DNA of 64,000 nt from an uncultured Latescibacterota bacterium (GTDB taxonomy: Bacteria; Latescibacterota; UBA2968): the NCBI GenBank assembly GCA_951812755.1, contig OX638329.1, positions 1,039,339 to 1,103,338 on the forward strand, written 5' to 3'. The stretch's first letter is position 1. Every line of letters starts with the position of its first letter. A program made the translations under genes and the position numbers. This document shows positions 1 through 9,950 of this stretch, one piece after another. The notes beneath the pieces are model-generated. The model was not told where the DNA came from. It did not search any database and saw nothing but the letters and a program-made list of their open reading frames with translations.

Positions 1-996
1 GTCGAAGTCATCGACGTAGAACATTTCATTCAGGCTGCGCGCGCCATACCAGAAGGTTACTTTGCGGTCTGTGCCAATGCGTTTGAATTGATCGAAGATG
101 TGCGACCGCATCGGCGCCATGCCCGCGCCGCCACCAATGAAGATCATTTCTGCGTCGGTCTCTTTGGCATAGAACTCGCCGTAGGGTCCAGATATGGTCA
201 CGTCATCGCCGGGTTTCAAATCGAATGTCCACGACGACATTTTGCCCGGTGGGATGCCCGTTGTGCCCGGCGGTGGGGATGCCACGCGGATGTTGAGCAT
301 AATAATCCCTTTTTCTTCGGGATAATTCGCCATTGAATACGCGCGGAAGACGGATTCATCAACTACCGAAATATTGTCCCATACATTGAAATGATCCCAG
401 GTACTTTTAAAGCGGTCTTCACCATCGGCGGCTTTGATATCGAAGTCGCGATAGTCAACGGTGTGGGGTGGGCATTCAATTTGAATAAAACCGCCGGCTC
501 GGAACCCGACATCTTCCCCTGGCGGTAGTTCGAGAACGAGTTCTTTGATAAATGTGGCGACGTTGTAATTTGAGAGTACCTTGCAGTTCCATTTCTTGAT
601 GCTAAATACCTCGGCAGGCACTTCGATATCCATATCGCCTTTTACGGTTACTTGGCACGAAAGCCGACACCCTTCCCGCGCTTCTTTGCGGTTGATGTGC
701 GAGATCTCGGTAGCTAAGATATCGCCTCCCCCGTCGTTGATCGTCACTTTGCACTGTCCACAGGTGCCGCCTCCGCCACAGGCGGAAGACACAAAAATTT
801 TATTATCGGCCAATGTGTTGAGCAATTTGCCGCCTACGGGAACAGAAATGCTGTGGTCGGGGTCGTCATTGACGGTGATGTTAGCCTGTCCTGAGGCAAC
901 CAATCGCGATCTGGCCATGAGTATAACCGCTACCAGCATCAGTACAATGGTGGTAAACATCCCTACACCGAGTAAAATTAGCCTTACGTCTTCCAT
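1..996 (-). CDS. nqrF: Na+-translocating NADH:quinone reductase subunit F (partial, C-terminus outside window)
   Basis: This is the NADH-oxidising entry subunit of the Na+-NQR complex in the inner membrane. It carries electrons from NADH through FAD and a 2Fe-2S cluster to the rest of the pump. The visible 332 residues begin MEDVRLILL, with one N-terminal membrane helix (about residues 5-28). A plant-type ferredoxin domain follows, with cysteines in [12 protein letters not shown] and a later RLSC. The FAD-binding RAYSMAN motif and the NAD-binding GGGAGMAP motif come next. The frame runs off the window edge, so roughly 75 C-terminal residues of the usual ~407 are missing. The ATG at 996-994 follows a GGAGA ribosome site. 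It is the last gene of nqrABCDEF, 23 bp after nqrE. The assignment is certain from motifs and gene order. Confidence 0.97.
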   Translation of the reverse strand, partial: MEDVRLILLGVGMFTTIVLMLVAVILMARSRLVASGQANITVNDDPDHSISVPVGGKLLNTLADNKIFVSSACGGGGTCGQCKVTINDGGGDILATEISHINRKEAREGCRLSCQVTVKGDMDIEVPAEVFSIKKWNCKVLSNYNVATFIKELVLELPPGEDVGFRAGGFIQIECPPHTVDYRDFDIKAADGEDRFKSTWDHFNVWDNISVVDESVFRAYSMANYPEEKGIIMLNIRVASPPPGTTGIPPGKMSSWTFDLKPGDDVTISGPYGEFYAKETDAEMIFIGGGAGMAPMRSHIFDQFKRIGTDRKVTFWYGARSLNEMFYVDDFD

Positions 997-1019
997 ATTA
1001 TCTCCACGCTTGCCTGGAT

Positions 1020-1631
1020 CTAAAGTTGAATCCCCGAAAAGAGCATAAATGCCATCGCCATCAATCCAACGGTCATAAACGTAATGCCCAGCCCGCGCAG
1101 TGCAGGTGGCACATTGCTGTATTTCATTTTTTCGCGTATGCCTGCCAGCCCGACAATGGCGAGTGCCCAACCCGTGCCACTGCCGAGTCCAAATACGACA
1201 CTTTCTGAAAAATTAAAGTCGCGCTCGACCATGAGTAGAGAACCGCCTAAGATCGCGCAGTTCACTGTGATGAGGGGCAAGAATATGCCCAGGGCGTTGT
1301 ACAGGGTGGGTACGTATTTGTCCAGTACCATTTCCAGAATTTGGATCATTGCGGCGATCACGCCGATATATGTAACCAGACCCAAAAATGTGAGATCTAC
1401 GTTTGGCAAACCCGCCCAGGCGAGCGCGCCTTCGGTCAGGACATGGGTAAAAATGAGATTGTTGATCGGTACGGTAATCGTCTGCACCACAATTACCGCA
1501 ATGCCCAAGCCCACAGCGGTTGTCACTTGTTTGGAGACAGCGAGATATGTACACATGCCCAGGAAGAAAGCGAGGGCCATATTTTCGACAAAAACGGCTT
1601 TGACAAATAAGCTGATATAGTGTTCGGCCAT
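1020..1631 (-). CDS. nqrE: Na+-translocating NADH:quinone reductase subunit E
   Basis: This is an integral membrane subunit of Na+-NQR, one of the paired NqrD/NqrE proteins that form inverted six-helix bundles and, in solved structures, hold an iron centre between them. The protein is 203 residues, the family size, starting [20 protein letters not shown]. It has six hydrophobic segments and the conserved region around [17 protein letters not shown] 14-residue upstream extension of the frame is not used. The ATG at 1631 lies 1 bp after the nqrD stop, which indicates translational coupling. It sits between nqrD and nqrF in the canonical order. Confidence 0.97.
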   Translation of the reverse strand: MAEHYISLFVKAVFVENMALAFFLGMCTYLAVSKQVTTAVGLGIAVIVVQTITVPINNLIFTHVLTEGALAWAGLPNVDLTFLGLVTYIGVIAAMIQILEMVLDKYVPTLYNALGIFLPLITVNCAILGGSLLMVERDFNFSESVVFGLGSGTGWALAIVGLAGIREKMKYSNVPPALRGLGITFMTVGLMAMAFMLFSGIQL

Positions 1632-1632
1632 T

Positions 1633-2316
1633 TTAATCCTCTTCCACTTGCTCGGGTTTCCACGCGCGCACAACCCAGATGAAGAACCCGATTAAGAAAA
1701 ACGCACTCGGCGATAGCAACATCAAGCCGTTGGGCATGTACCAGCCGCCTTCGGTAATGAGTGGCAAAACGTCAACGCCCAGAAGTTTACCCGATCCCAG
1801 AAGTTCGCGGAAAAACCCCACCACAATTAAGATGGTACTATAACCAAATCCATTTCCCAGGCCGTCTAATAAGCTGTGCGTGGGTGGATTTTTCATCGCA
1901 AATCCTTCGGCGCGTCCCATGATGATGCAGTTGGTAATGATCAGGCCGACAAAGATCGACAATTGTTTGGATATATTGTAAGCAAATGCCTGGATCGCTT
2001 CGTCGGCGATAATCACAAGCGCGGCAATAATGGTCATTTGAACGATGATGCGCACGCTGGACGGAATGTGATTTCTGATCAGGCTTACCGATATATTGGA
2101 AAGCGCCATAACAAAGATGACCGCCATAGACATGACGATTGAGGTTTCCAGCTTTGTGGTCACCGCGAGTGCCGAACACACTCCCAATACCTGACGTCCG
2201 ATGGGATTGTCATCAAAAACGGGCGTAAATAACAGGCTTTTGGCTTCTTTCGCCGTCAATGACGGAGATGATGGCACTTCTGGCGCTTGTTCTTCCCGTT
2301 CGATTACTTCAGCCAC
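1633..2316 (-). CDS. nqrD: Na+-translocating NADH:quinone reductase subunit D
   Basis: This membrane subunit pairs with NqrE. It has about 227 residues, slightly longer than the usual ~210 because of a charged N-terminal extension ([15 protein letters not shown]) before the first helix. Six hydrophobic segments follow, with the family stretch [18 protein letters not shown] recognisable as [17 protein letters not shown] chose the GTG at 2316, because AAGGAGG lies 5 nt upstream inside the end of nqrC. An alternative GTG at 2322 overlaps that ribosome site. The gene overlaps nqrC by 8 bp (GTGGCTGA), typical of coupled translation. Confidence 0.95.
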   Translation of the reverse strand: MAEVIEREEQAPEVPSSPSLTAKEAKSLLFTPVFDDNPIGRQVLGVCSALAVTTKLETSIVMSMAVIFVMALSNISVSLIRNHIPSSVRIIVQMTIIAALVIIADEAIQAFAYNISKQLSIFVGLIITNCIIMGRAEGFAMKNPPTHSLLDGLGNGFGYSTILIVVGFFRELLGSGKLLGVDVLPLITEGGWYMPNGLMLLSPSAFFLIGFFIWVVRAWKPEQVEED

Positions 2317-3106
2317 GAGCACCTCCTTGTTTTAGCGTGTCTAGAAATCGACCGTATCCTTCGTTGCCCAACCAGTACTTGAGCATACTGTCTAAACCCC
2401 GCGTGGTGATGGTCGCACCCGATAGACCATCGACCTGGTATTTTGCTTTTGCACTTTTGGGATTGACCTGGCCTTTGATCACAGAGATCGCCACATCGCC
2501 CGCATCGTCATAAGCCTGTTTGCCGGGCCACAATCCCTTCCATCTGGCGTTATCTACCTCGCCACCCAATCCCGGGGTTTCGCCGTGTTCGTAAAATGTG
2601 ATGCCCTGAATGCTTTGCAAGTCACTGCCCAAAGATACAAAACCGTAGAGCGTGGACCAGAGGCCATAGCCGTAGATGGGCAAAATAATGCGCTGCAATT
2701 TGTCGTCTTCCATCACTTTATAGACGAAGATATACTTCGGACGGTTGCGAATATTTGCAATGTCTCTATCCGAATCAACAGGGTGCCCAAAAGTGGGGTC
2801 GGCGGCCATTTTTTTTATATCATAAGTATCTACGTCGATGCCATTGGGGTATTCTTCGCTGTTCAATATCTGCCCTGTGTCCAATTTAATAAGCAGTGGT
2901 ACGACCTTGTTTTCGTAAACGGACTGGATATCGACTGAGGGATCGTATAGCCCACCAGCAATCAGGATATTTTTCACTTTGTCGAGGCGTTTGTTTTCTT
3001 TCTGGATATCGTGTAAGGATACCGCAGCTAATGAGACAAAAAGCGAACACACCAGACAAAGGGCCACCGCAACAAAGATCGTTTTTTGGATGCTGTCATT
3101 CTGCAC
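2309..3106 (-). CDS. nqrC: Na+-translocating NADH:quinone reductase subunit C (covalent FMN)
   Basis: NqrC has one N-terminal membrane anchor (about residues 8-30) and a periplasmic FMN-binding domain. The flavin is attached by phosphoester to the Thr of an SGAT motif, seen here as [12 protein letters not shown] near residue 225. Another conserved region is the [10 protein letters not shown] stretch, followed by [13 protein letters not shown]. The protein is 265 residues, the usual size. It starts with GTG at 3106, preceded by AAGGAGA, and overlaps the nqrB end by 11 bp. It is fourth from the 3' end of the operon and completes the flavin relay between NqrF and NqrB. Confidence 0.97.
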   Translation of the reverse strand: MQNDSIQKTIFVAVALCLVCSLFVSLAAVSLHDIQKENKRLDKVKNILIAGGLYDPSVDIQSVYENKVVPLLIKLDTGQILNSEEYPNGIDVDTYDIKKMAADPTFGHPVDSDRDIANIRNRPKYIFVYKVMEDDKLQRIILPIYGYGLWSTLYGFVSLGSDLQSIQGITFYEHGETPGLGGEVDNARWKGLWPGKQAYDDAGDVAISVIKGQVNPKSAKAKYQVDGLSGATITTRGLDSMLKYWLGNEGYGRFLDTLKQGGARG

Positions 3107-4295
3107 GGGCCAGTCTCCTTTGGATATTGCGGTTGATAAAGACGCGGTCGATGATGGGCGCGAATACGTTGGCGAATAATATGGCCAGCATGATGCCTTC
3201 GGGATAGGCCGGGTTGGTCACGCGGATCAATACTGTCATGACGCCTATTAAAATGCCATAGACCCATTTGCCCTGGCGCGTCATGGCTGCGCTTACTGGA
3301 TCGGTTGCCATGAATACGGTGCCAAATGCAAAGCCGCCGATGACCAGATGCCAGGCTGGAGATACGTTGAGCAGCGGATTGGTGGTGCTGCCGATCCAGT
3401 TGAAGAAGAGTGCAGATACAATCATGCCGATGGTTACACCGGCCATGATCTGCCACGAGCCAACGCGTGTGAGAATTAGAACGGCGGCCCCCAGCAAGCA
3501 GCAAAGGGTTGAGGTTTCACCCATGGACCCTGGAATTAGACCGATAAATGATTCCCACCATGTGTAATCCAGCTGGATATGGGTATCGGCATAGGCCGCG
3601 AGTGGGGTTGCCTGGCTATATCCATCGACGGCGATCCAGACCGCATCGCCCGAGATTTGCGCGGGATAGGCAAAATAGAGAAATGCGCGGCCCGTAAGCG
3701 CGGGGTTTAAGAAGTTCATCCCTACGCCGCCGAAGATCTCTTTGCCTATTACGACGCCAAAGATGATGCCTATGCCTACCTGCCACAGGGGAATCAGGGG
3801 GGGCATTGTCAGGGGAAATAGCGTGCTGGTAACGAGAAATCCCTCGTTGATCTCGTGCTTGCGAATGACTGCAAAGATGGCTTCACATAAGCCGCCCGCG
3901 GCCACGGTTACGAGTTGTACGGGTACAAAATAAATGGCGCCGATCGCAAAACAACTGAGTACGTCGGAGGGCAGAAAAGACAAGCCCAGTGCGTGGGCGA
4001 GCCAGATGTGCCAATCGCCAGTGCCGATTGCGCCGATATTTTGATAGGCCAGGCTCGCTTGCAGGCCCGTATTGTACAGGGCAAATAAAATACACGGTTG
4101 TAGTGACAGGACGACTGTGATCATCATCCGTTTTAGATCCATGCCGTCGCGCACATGGGCATCGGCCTGGGTGACTTCGCCGGGGGTGTAAAGGAATGTG
4201 TCCCCGGCTTCGTAAAACGGATACAGTTTTTCGAGTTTGCCGCCTTCTTCGAAGTTCTCTGCCTGTTTGTCCAATAAATCGCGTAGGGGCTTCAC
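3096..4295 (-). CDS. nqrB: Na+-translocating NADH:quinone reductase subunit B (covalent FMN, riboflavin site)
   Basis: This large membrane subunit contains the Na+ path, a covalently bound FMN and riboflavin. The protein has 399 residues, multiple membrane helices and the signature region [15 protein letters not shown]. The FMN attachment region reads [10 protein letters not shown]. The flavinylated Thr is present, but the second position of the usual SGAT motif is Gln. The start is GTG at 4295, preceded by TTAAGGATA, 9 bp after the nqrA stop. The family (RnfD/NqrB) and gene order leave no doubt about identity. Whether the Gln alters flavinylation by ApbE cannot be told from sequence. Confidence 0.97.
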   Translation of the reverse strand: MKPLRDLLDKQAENFEEGGKLEKLYPFYEAGDTFLYTPGEVTQADAHVRDGMDLKRMMITVVLSLQPCILFALYNTGLQASLAYQNIGAIGTGDWHIWLAHALGLSFLPSDVLSCFAIGAIYFVPVQLVTVAAGGLCEAIFAVIRKHEINEGFLVTSTLFPLTMPPLIPLWQVGIGIIFGVVIGKEIFGGVGMNFLNPALTGRAFLYFAYPAQISGDAVWIAVDGYSQATPLAAYADTHIQLDYTWWESFIGLIPGSMGETSTLCCLLGAAVLILTRVGSWQIMAGVTIGMIVSALFFNWIGSTTNPLLNVSPAWHLVIGGFAFGTVFMATDPVSAAMTRQGKWVYGILIGVMTVLIRVTNPAYPEGIMLAILFANVFAPIIDRVFINRNIQRRLARAE

Positions 4296-4304
4296 TATCC
4301 TTAA

Positions 4305-5657
4305 CTATCCTTCCTTTTCAATTTCGGTGAGATTTTCACGCAAGATAGGCCCAAAATCCATTTTTGACGAACACGAAAATGTGCATAGTGATAGATCTTC
4401 TTCATCCAATTCCAGAATGCCGAGTTTTTCGGCGTCGTCGAGGTCGTAGGTGACGAGTGCCCGAATCAAAAAGTTGGGTAAGATGTCCAGCGGCATGACG
4501 TCGTCGTAATTGCCGTGCGGCACGAGTGCGCGATGGCTGCCATTGGTGGAGGTGTTTAATTTGAGGCGTTGGCCGAAGAACATTTTGGACAGGGCCAGGT
4601 TTTTGATGGTGAAAAATTCGAATCCCGGCGTGATCCAGCCCAAAAAGGCGCGTTTGTTGCCTTCTTCAAGTGCGGTAATTTGCTGGTGATACCGCCCCAG
4701 GAAGGCGCGGGCTTCGTCTGCTTTGCGCCCGGAGAGAACAGAGCCGCTGATGATCCGGTTTTCGACGTTTTCGAGTTCACCTTCTACCAGGTCCATTATT
4801 GAAGCACCCATTCGCGTGCGGATCAATTTGGGGTGTTTCACGGTAGGACCGCTCAGAGCGACCACGCGCTCGGTCATAATCCGCCCGGTTGTGAACAGAT
4901 GCCCCCATGCTATGACATCCTGAAGGCCGATGTGCCAGACTGTTTTGTTGCGGTGAACGGGATCTAAGAAGTGGATGTGCGTGCCGACCAATCCGGCGGG
5001 GTGCGGTCCGGAAAATTCTTCGACCTGGACGCGGTCATCATCGATTTGGGGCAGGTCCAATTCGGGGTCTCTGCATACAAAAATCGTCCCATCCACGAGT
5101 TTTGAGACGATTTTGAGACCCAATGTGAAATTTTTTTCCTGTCCGGCTAATATACGCGCCATGTCTGGGGATAGGGGGTTGGTGTCCATTGTGTTGACAA
5201 AAATGGACCGCGCTTCTGTCGCGGGGTCGGCTACTTTGCTAAATGGCCGCGTTCTCAGGGCGGGCCACTGTCCCGATGAGATGAGTTGTTCTTTGACTGT
5301 TTCCCGGTCGAGATTGTCGATTTCGTCTTCTCGATGGGATTCAAAGGTGATTTCATCGTTGCCTTCCAGGCGAATGACCGTTGATAAGAAGGCGCGTTTT
5401 ATTCCCCGATTTATGGCGATTACTTCACCTGCGCCGGGAGAGGTGTAAAGAACACCTTCCATTTTTTTGTCGGTGAACAATACATCGCCGAGCTTGACGC
5501 GATCTCCTACTTGAGCCACGATTGTGGGACGCATGCCCACATAATCTTCACCTGAGAGTGCCACGGTCTGGACTGGCTTGCCATTTTGTATTGTGGATTG
5601 ATCAGGTACGCCGCTAATGGGAAGGTCGAGTCCTTGTTTAATTTTTGTCAATGCCAT
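4305..5657 (-). CDS. nqrA: Na+-translocating NADH:quinone reductase subunit A
   Basis: NqrA is the peripheral subunit linked to the quinone site region. The protein is 450 residues (family about 446), starting [16 protein letters not shown], the characteristic N-terminus. It contains [15 protein letters not shown] and the [10 protein letters not shown] segment typical of the family. The frame extends 37 residues further upstream, but that part is unlike NqrA. The ATG at 5657 has TTGAGG just upstream, so the shorter start is preferred. It is the first gene of the nqrABCDEF operon, with a sigma-70-like promoter about 200 bp upstream. Confidence 0.97.
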   Translation of the reverse strand: MALTKIKQGLDLPISGVPDQSTIQNGKPVQTVALSGEDYVGMRPTIVAQVGDRVKLGDVLFTDKKMEGVLYTSPGAGEVIAINRGIKRAFLSTVIRLEGNDEITFESHREDEIDNLDRETVKEQLISSGQWPALRTRPFSKVADPATEARSIFVNTMDTNPLSPDMARILAGQEKNFTLGLKIVSKLVDGTIFVCRDPELDLPQIDDDRVQVEEFSGPHPAGLVGTHIHFLDPVHRNKTVWHIGLQDVIAWGHLFTTGRIMTERVVALSGPTVKHPKLIRTRMGASIMDLVEGELENVENRIISGSVLSGRKADEARAFLGRYHQQITALEEGNKRAFLGWITPGFEFFTIKNLALSKMFFGQRLKLNTSTNGSHRALVPHGNYDDVMPLDILPNFLIRALVTYDLDDAEKLGILELDEEDLSLCTFSCSSKMDFGPILRENLTEIEKEG

Positions 5658-6072
5658 TATGGGCCTCAATTTTTTCCAATAAAAAAAGCAACCACAATTG
5701 TCAAATGGCCTTAATAAACAAGGGGGAGACAGACAGTGCAGTTGCTGTTTTGCAGGTGCTGTGAACACCTACAGGCATTGGAAACAAATCCATCGTAATC
5801 CAGATAAAGAACAGATGTGTTGTTCAGAAATGCAATAGTTTTTTTGTTTCAGGATAAATTTATTATAAGCGTTTTTAATTGTCAAGCAAAAGGCGTTGTG
5901 TCAGGAGAAATAAATTGTGTGAGGGTTTTCAGGGTACAAGAAGGGAACCCGTATGTTCCCCAATTCGTTATAAAGTTCAATAGAAGATTTGCACTTGTGC
6001 AAATGAGGTAAATAGGGTATGTATGAAAGCGGAGGAAAGGTTCTCGAAAACTTTTACAGAAATGGATTTGAC
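5658..6072. other. divergent intergenic region nqrA / GWxTD gene
   Basis: This 415-bp spacer between divergent genes holds the putative nqr promoter and is AT-rich in its middle part (5830-5880). A small inverted repeat (GGGAAC / GTTCCC) lies near 5943-5960. I see no credible gene in it. The promoter for the rightward gene is not obvious. Confidence 0.6.
5862..5889 (-). promoter_or_regulatory. putative sigma-70-type promoter of the nqr operon
   Basis: On the minus strand a TTGCTT box is followed after 16 nt by a perfect TATAAT, about 200 bp upstream of nqrA. An overlapping alternative is TTGACA with a 17-nt spacer to TAAATT. No experimental support exists here. The remaining leader is long enough to carry 5' UTR regulation. 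Confidence 0.5.
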
Positions 6073-8418
6073 ATGAGATATTTGATACTGAATTTGTGGA
6101 TTATTTTGTTTCTATCATCCGCGGGATGGGCAACATCTGAGGTCGCGGATTCGCTGTCTGTTTTGGAAGAAGCCGTGAAAACTGCGCCCAAAGATGGCGA
6201 TGCCTGGGTTGTGTTGGGTAATTTGTATCTCGATGCGGGAGAGATCGAGAAGGCAGATAATGCGTTTCGCAAGGGGATTCGGTATGCCGGGTCGGCGGAC
6301 GCTTATGTGGGGTTGGGGCGGGTGTTTATGGCGAGGGGACCAACGCGAGCGCGACAGGGATTGCCGTATTTTCGGATGGCGCGGGCAAAGGATCCGAAGT
6401 CGATAGATGCCGAGTTGTATCTGGCGCGGGCAAAGGTGATGCTGCGCGATCTGGATGCTGAGGATGCGTTTCGCCGCGTGATTGCACTGGCGCCGGATTA
6501 CGCGCCAGCGTATTTGGAATTGGCGGATTGGTATGTCAATAACAATTTTGAAATGTATTACGGCGAGATTCGCCTGTTGTACGAAAAGTATCTGAGGCTG
6601 AGGCCGGATGATGTCGAGGCGCTTTACGGATTGGCGGTGTCATATACTGAGGAGCACAATTACCAGTCTGTCGTTGGGATTGGTGAGATGGCGTTGGCGA
6701 AGAATCCGGGCGAAGCGCGATTGTTGGCATTGCTTGCACAAGCTTATGCAGGTATGGGCGATCCGGATCGGGCATTGGCGTTGTTCGCGCAGTATTTCGA
6801 TGCGATTCCGGCAGAAGAACGGGCGTTTTACAAAGATTTGCAGTTGGTGGCAAGGCCGGAGGAGTTAGAGGTTTATGAATCGCTGCCCGAAGATGAACGC
6901 GCGGCGTTTTTGACGACGTTTTGGCGCAAACGCGATTTGACGTTGATATCGGGGGGGCTTGCGCGAGAGGCAGAACACTATCGCCGGGTGTGGTTCGCGC
7001 GGACGCATTTTGCGAAAGGTGTGCAGCCGTGGGACAGGCGAGGCGAGGTGTATATTCGGTATGGGGAGCCGGATTATCGGTCGCGGTCACACGCGCCCAA
7101 TGCGGTGCCGAGTGCCGAGGCTGAGGCGGTGAAGGAGCGATTGGCTCTGGATATTGAGGGTGGTTTTGTGGCGTCGGGTGAAATGACTGCGGAGTCGTTT
7201 TTTGGCGGTGTGGATGATGATGAACAGGCAGTTGGGGATTACGAGAGTATCAATCTAATTGAACCGGTTTATCCCGTGACGTTTAACGAGCGGTCGGTGC
7301 CGTGGGAGTCGTGGATTTACACGCAGGTTGGCGGCGGTGTGGAATTTGTTTTTGTGGATGAGTTGCTCAATGGCAAGTGGCAGTTTCCCTCGCTGCCAGA
7401 TGGTACGCGGATGTCGGGCGAGCGGTTGACCGCGCTTTTGCGAATCCATCCGGGCGCAGTGTTGAACGATGTGGTGGCTTCTACACCGGAGTATTTTGAT
7501 TTGCCGCCGGGGATTGAACCGCTGGAGTTTTATTACGATGTGGCGCGTTTTAGAGGAGAAGAGGGCAAGACCGGGGTCGAGGTGTATTACGGCGTACCGA
7601 CGCTGGAGGTGGGTATCGAAAATGAGAATGGGCATGTGCGCCGTTCGGTGGTGATTTCAGACGATGAGGGTGAGGAGGTGTTTCGGACTCGGGATGATTT
7701 GTATTTTGGGGGTATTGATCCCAGGCAGTTGAAGAAAGGGACATTTGTGCCCGATGTGGCTTATCTGGAGGTGCCGCCTGGTACCTATCGCATGGCGGTG
7801 CATCTAATCGATGTGCATTCGGGTAAGTGGGGGGTTTATGTGCAGGATTTGGAAGCGCCGGCATTTTCCGATTCACTGGCGATGAGCGATCTGGAATTGG
7901 CGTGGGCCATTGGTGATGAGGAGAGGTTTCACGACAAGTACCTCAAGGGCGATGTGTGGGTGATGCCCATGCCGTCGCGCAGCTTTGTGAATGATCGCAG
8001 TGTGTTCGTTTATTATGAGGTCTATAATTTAAAACGCGATGAATTTGGGCAGACGCGATACAAGGTGTCCTATACGATTCAACAGGATGTGCGGTCGGGT
8101 TCTTCAATTTTTGGGTTGTTGAGTGGGGGATTCAAAAGATTGATGGCCAGGGGTAAAAAACCACAGGTAGCGGTGAGTTATGAGCATGTGGGGCGAGATG
8201 TGTGGGAGCCGATCCATCTGGAGTTGGATTCAAAAAAGATGATTCTGGGCCTCAATCAGGTTGAGGTTGAAGTGACGGATTTGTCGAGTGGTCAATCTGT
8301 GAAGCGCGAGGCTATTTTCAGGTTGGAACCAGCGCCGCAGGTAGCTGAGAGACAACGGCGAATTCAGGGTGATGATGTGCGGCAGGGCAGGCGCGGGAGG
8401 CGGGGTGGTGAACGATGA
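6073..8418 (+). CDS. GWxTD-like domain protein with N-terminal TPR repeats
   Basis: This is a secreted or periplasmic protein of about 781 residues. A signal peptide (MRYLILNLWIILFLSSAGWA) is followed by TPR repeats (about residues 30-260, e.g. GDAWVVLGNLYLDAGEIEKA). A GWxTD-type core comes next, with FWRKRDLTL, HYRRVWFARTHF and RGEVYIRYGEPDYRSRS (about residues 290-350). The C-terminal half is beta-rich, with RTRYKV-like strands. It is a paralogue of the 57545-60025 protein. The family is common in FCB-group candidate phyla, and its function is unknown. I preferred the ATG at 6073 because it opens directly into the signal peptide. An in-frame ATG at 6019 with AGGG upstream would add 18 residues. 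A clear terminator follows the gene. Confidence 0.85.
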   Translation: MRYLILNLWIILFLSSAGWATSEVADSLSVLEEAVKTAPKDGDAWVVLGNLYLDAGEIEKADNAFRKGIRYAGSADAYVGLGRVFMARGPTRARQGLPYFRMARAKDPKSIDAELYLARAKVMLRDLDAEDAFRRVIALAPDYAPAYLELADWYVNNNFEMYYGEIRLLYEKYLRLRPDDVEALYGLAVSYTEEHNYQSVVGIGEMALAKNPGEARLLALLAQAYAGMGDPDRALALFAQYFDAIPAEERAFYKDLQLVARPEELEVYESLPEDERAAFLTTFWRKRDLTLISGGLAREAEHYRRVWFARTHFAKGVQPWDRRGEVYIRYGEPDYRSRSHAPNAVPSAEAEAVKERLALDIEGGFVASGEMTAESFFGGVDDDEQAVGDYESINLIEPVYPVTFNERSVPWESWIYTQVGGGVEFVFVDELLNGKWQFPSLPDGTRMSGERLTALLRIHPGAVLNDVVASTPEYFDLPPGIEPLEFYYDVARFRGEEGKTGVEVYYGVPTLEVGIENENGHVRRSVVISDDEGEEVFRTRDDLYFGGIDPRQLKKGTFVPDVAYLEVPPGTYRMAVHLIDVHSGKWGVYVQDLEAPAFSDSLAMSDLELAWAIGDEERFHDKYLKGDVWVMPMPSRSFVNDRSVFVYYEVYNLKRDEFGQTRYKVSYTIQQDVRSGSSIFGLLSGGFKRLMARGKKPQVAVSYEHVGRDVWEPIHLELDSKKMILGLNQVEVEVTDLSSGQSVKREAIFRLEPAPQVAERQRRIQGDDVRQGRRGRRGGER

Positions 8419-8437
8419 GTTGTCAGAGAAAGGCGAG

Positions 8438-8468
8438 AGGCGATCACGTAACTGTGATCGCCTTTTTT
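8438..8468 (+). terminator. rho-independent terminator after the GWxTD gene
   Basis: A perfect stem AGGCGATCAC / GTGATCGCCT encloses a 6-nt loop (GTAACT) and is followed by a T run. It lies 20 bp after the stop codon and points rightward only. Confidence 0.93.
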
Positions 8469-8501
8469 CATGCGCCGGGTGGTGTCCTTTCGCGGTCCTG
8501 C

Positions 8502-9197
8502 TTACTTCAAGTGCCGGTCAAAAAATTCAATGGTTCTGGGCCAGGATGTGTGGTCGCCTGCTTCGTTGTAGCGAGAGCCGGTAAAGTCCATGAAAGCGTG
8601 GCCGGCGTTGGGGTAAGCGAAGAATTCGTGTTCTTTGGCGTGGCGGGTGAGTTCGGTGTCGAGAATTTTCATGTCTTCGGGGGATGGGTTCTGGTCTGAT
8701 TCGCCAAAGTGGAACATGAGCGGGCAGGCAATGTCGGCGGTTCGCTCGAAAGGAGACGGGATGTTTTCACCCAGAGCGGTCATTGTGTTGCCGCCGTAAT
8801 AGGCAACAGCGGCTTTGAAGCTGGGAATGGCGGCGGCCATAAGATAGGCTACGCGACCACCCATGCAAAAGCCAGTGATGCCGAGGGCGTTGTTATTGAC
8901 CCTGGGGTGATCGTTCAGGAAAGCAACGGTGGCTCCGATGTCGGCGATCATTTCCAGGTCTTTGAGGATGCCTGGACTTCGCGTGTCATTGATGCCCAGG
9001 CGGTGGTAGAGGTCGGGTGCTGCGGCGACATAGCCAGCTTCTGAGAGACGGTCGCACATGGCATGAATGAAGGCATCGGTGCCACCGGCATGCATGCCGA
9101 CGACAACACCGGGAAAGGGACCGTCGCCACCGGGAAGGGAGAGATAGAGGCCCATGTTTTGGCCGTTAATAGGGATGGTTTCTGTGAAGGTTGGCAT
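8502..9197 (-). CDS. dienelactone hydrolase family alpha/beta hydrolase
   Basis: This is a cytosolic alpha/beta-hydrolase of 231 residues, typical for the dienelactone hydrolase family. The catalytic cysteine elbow reads GFCMGG (about residue 115). The acid is in GESDQNPSPED and the catalytic His is in NAGHAFMDF. The N-terminal strand region MPTFTETIPINGQNMGLYL and the oxyanion-type segment GMHAGGTDAF also fit. The actual substrate cannot be read from sequence, since members of this family act on many esters and lactones. The ATG at 9197 has AAGGAGA 7 nt upstream. It sits 18 bp downstream of a decayed TPP-enzyme gene on the same strand, so it was probably the second gene of that operon. Confidence 0.88.
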   Translation of the reverse strand: MPTFTETIPINGQNMGLYLSLPGGDGPFPGVVVGMHAGGTDAFIHAMCDRLSEAGYVAAAPDLYHRLGINDTRSPGILKDLEMIADIGATVAFLNDHPRVNNNALGITGFCMGGRVAYLMAAAIPSFKAAVAYYGGNTMTALGENIPSPFERTADIACPLMFHFGESDQNPSPEDMKILDTELTRHAKEHEFFAYPNAGHAFMDFTGSRYNEAGDHTSWPRTIEFFDRHLK

Positions 9198-9215
9198 TGG
9201 GCGTCTCCTTGTGTG

Positions 9216-9739
9216 TTAAGCTGGTGCCCAGGCGCGGGGTGCAATGCCTTCGATGTGTGTTTTGACATCGATGATGGCGGGTTTGTTAGAGGCAAGTGCC
9301 TGGTCTAAAGCACCCGATAGTTCACCGGGATGATTTACTGTGGCGCCAAAGCAGTCCATGGATTGTGCGATTTTTGCAAAGTCGGCGTCGGTGAGTATCC
9401 AGAGTTCACCGGATCCTGGGGTCTGTGCGCCATAAGTTCGCTCGTTGACTGATTTTTCCTGGTTGAGCGAGCGGATGGTCGTAGGGGAAGGTTTCTTTCG
9501 GCGAGGTTGGCCGCGCCGACAGATTGGGCCATGCAGATGCCGGGTCCCCGGTTGACGCGGGCGTACGCATCGGCCATGTAGGCAGCGGCTTTTTCACCGT
9601 GTGTCATGATGCGTTTGATGCCTAAGTTTTCCATTTCATATAGTGCTCTGGGTGCGATTACGGGCATGAAGAAGACATGGGTAATGCCATATCCTTTGAA
9701 GGTTTCAGCGATGAATCGGCCGCCGGTCATTTGGGGCAT
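9216..9739 (-). pseudogene. acetolactate-synthase-like TPP enzyme, internally deleted remnant
   Basis: The 5' part encodes a normal TPP-enzyme N-terminus: MPQMTGGRFIAETFKGYGIT, then the catalytic-Glu region MTHGEKAAAYMADAYAR and MAQSVGAANLAE. The frame then jumps. The 3' part in another frame reads IRSLNQEKSVNERTYG, followed by DADFAKIAQSMDCFGATV and ends HIEGIAPRAWAPA. That is the C-terminal end of the same family. About 400 middle residues, including the TPP-binding core, are missing and the junction (near 9480) is out of frame, so the product cannot be active. The start (ATG at 9739) still has AAAAGGAGA upstream, which suggests a recent loss. The TAA is 18 bp before the hydrolase gene. Confidence 0.85.
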
Positions 9740-9764
9740 GGTGTTCTCCTTTTTAAGAATTAGG

Positions 9765-9803
9765 GAGCGGTGTACAACTGGTCGCAGTCCAGACCAGTTC
9801 ATT
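9765..9803 (+). repeat. palindromic repeat family 2, copy 1
   Basis: It begins GAGCGGTGTACAACTGGTCG and ends CAGACCAGTTCATT, with ACTGGTC/GACCAGT arms. The same element recurs at 13164-13202 with compensatory arm changes (ACTGGCC/GGCCAGT). Confidence 0.7.
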
Positions 9804-9826
9804 AAGAATTAGAAATTAAAAATTAG

Positions 9827-9858
9827 AAGCGGTGCATAACTGCGTAGCAGTTCACAAG
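9827..9858 (+). repeat. palindromic repeat family 2, diverged copy
   Basis: It reads AGCGGTGCATAACTGCG then TAGCAGTTCAC. The AACTG/CAGTT arms and the GCGGTGxAxAACTG lead match the family, but the copy is diverged. Confidence 0.45.
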
Positions 9859-9910
9859 TGCGTAGTGCATCTCGGCAAAAGAAACTGGTCATATCAATTT
9901 GACTTGCGGT

Positions 9911-9950
9911 TGTCATTGCGGCATGGTTTAAGCCGCAATCCAGAAGGTTT
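9911..9950 (+). repeat. palindromic repeat family 1, copy 1
   Basis: Arms ATTGCGGC and GCCGCAAT flank a 9-nt centre, preceded by TGTC and followed by CCAG. The same element occurs at 12818-12850 and 13615-13656. Confidence 0.8.

Noticed and set aside
5657-5768. N-terminal extension of NqrA (37 residues)
   Set aside because: The extension is unlike any NqrA, whereas [13 protein letters not shown] is the normal N-terminus with a ribosome site.
9406-9597. A 63-codon leftward frame in the decayed TPP-enzyme gene
   Set aside because: It is an out-of-frame shadow of the remnant. The two family-like segments lie in the other two frames.
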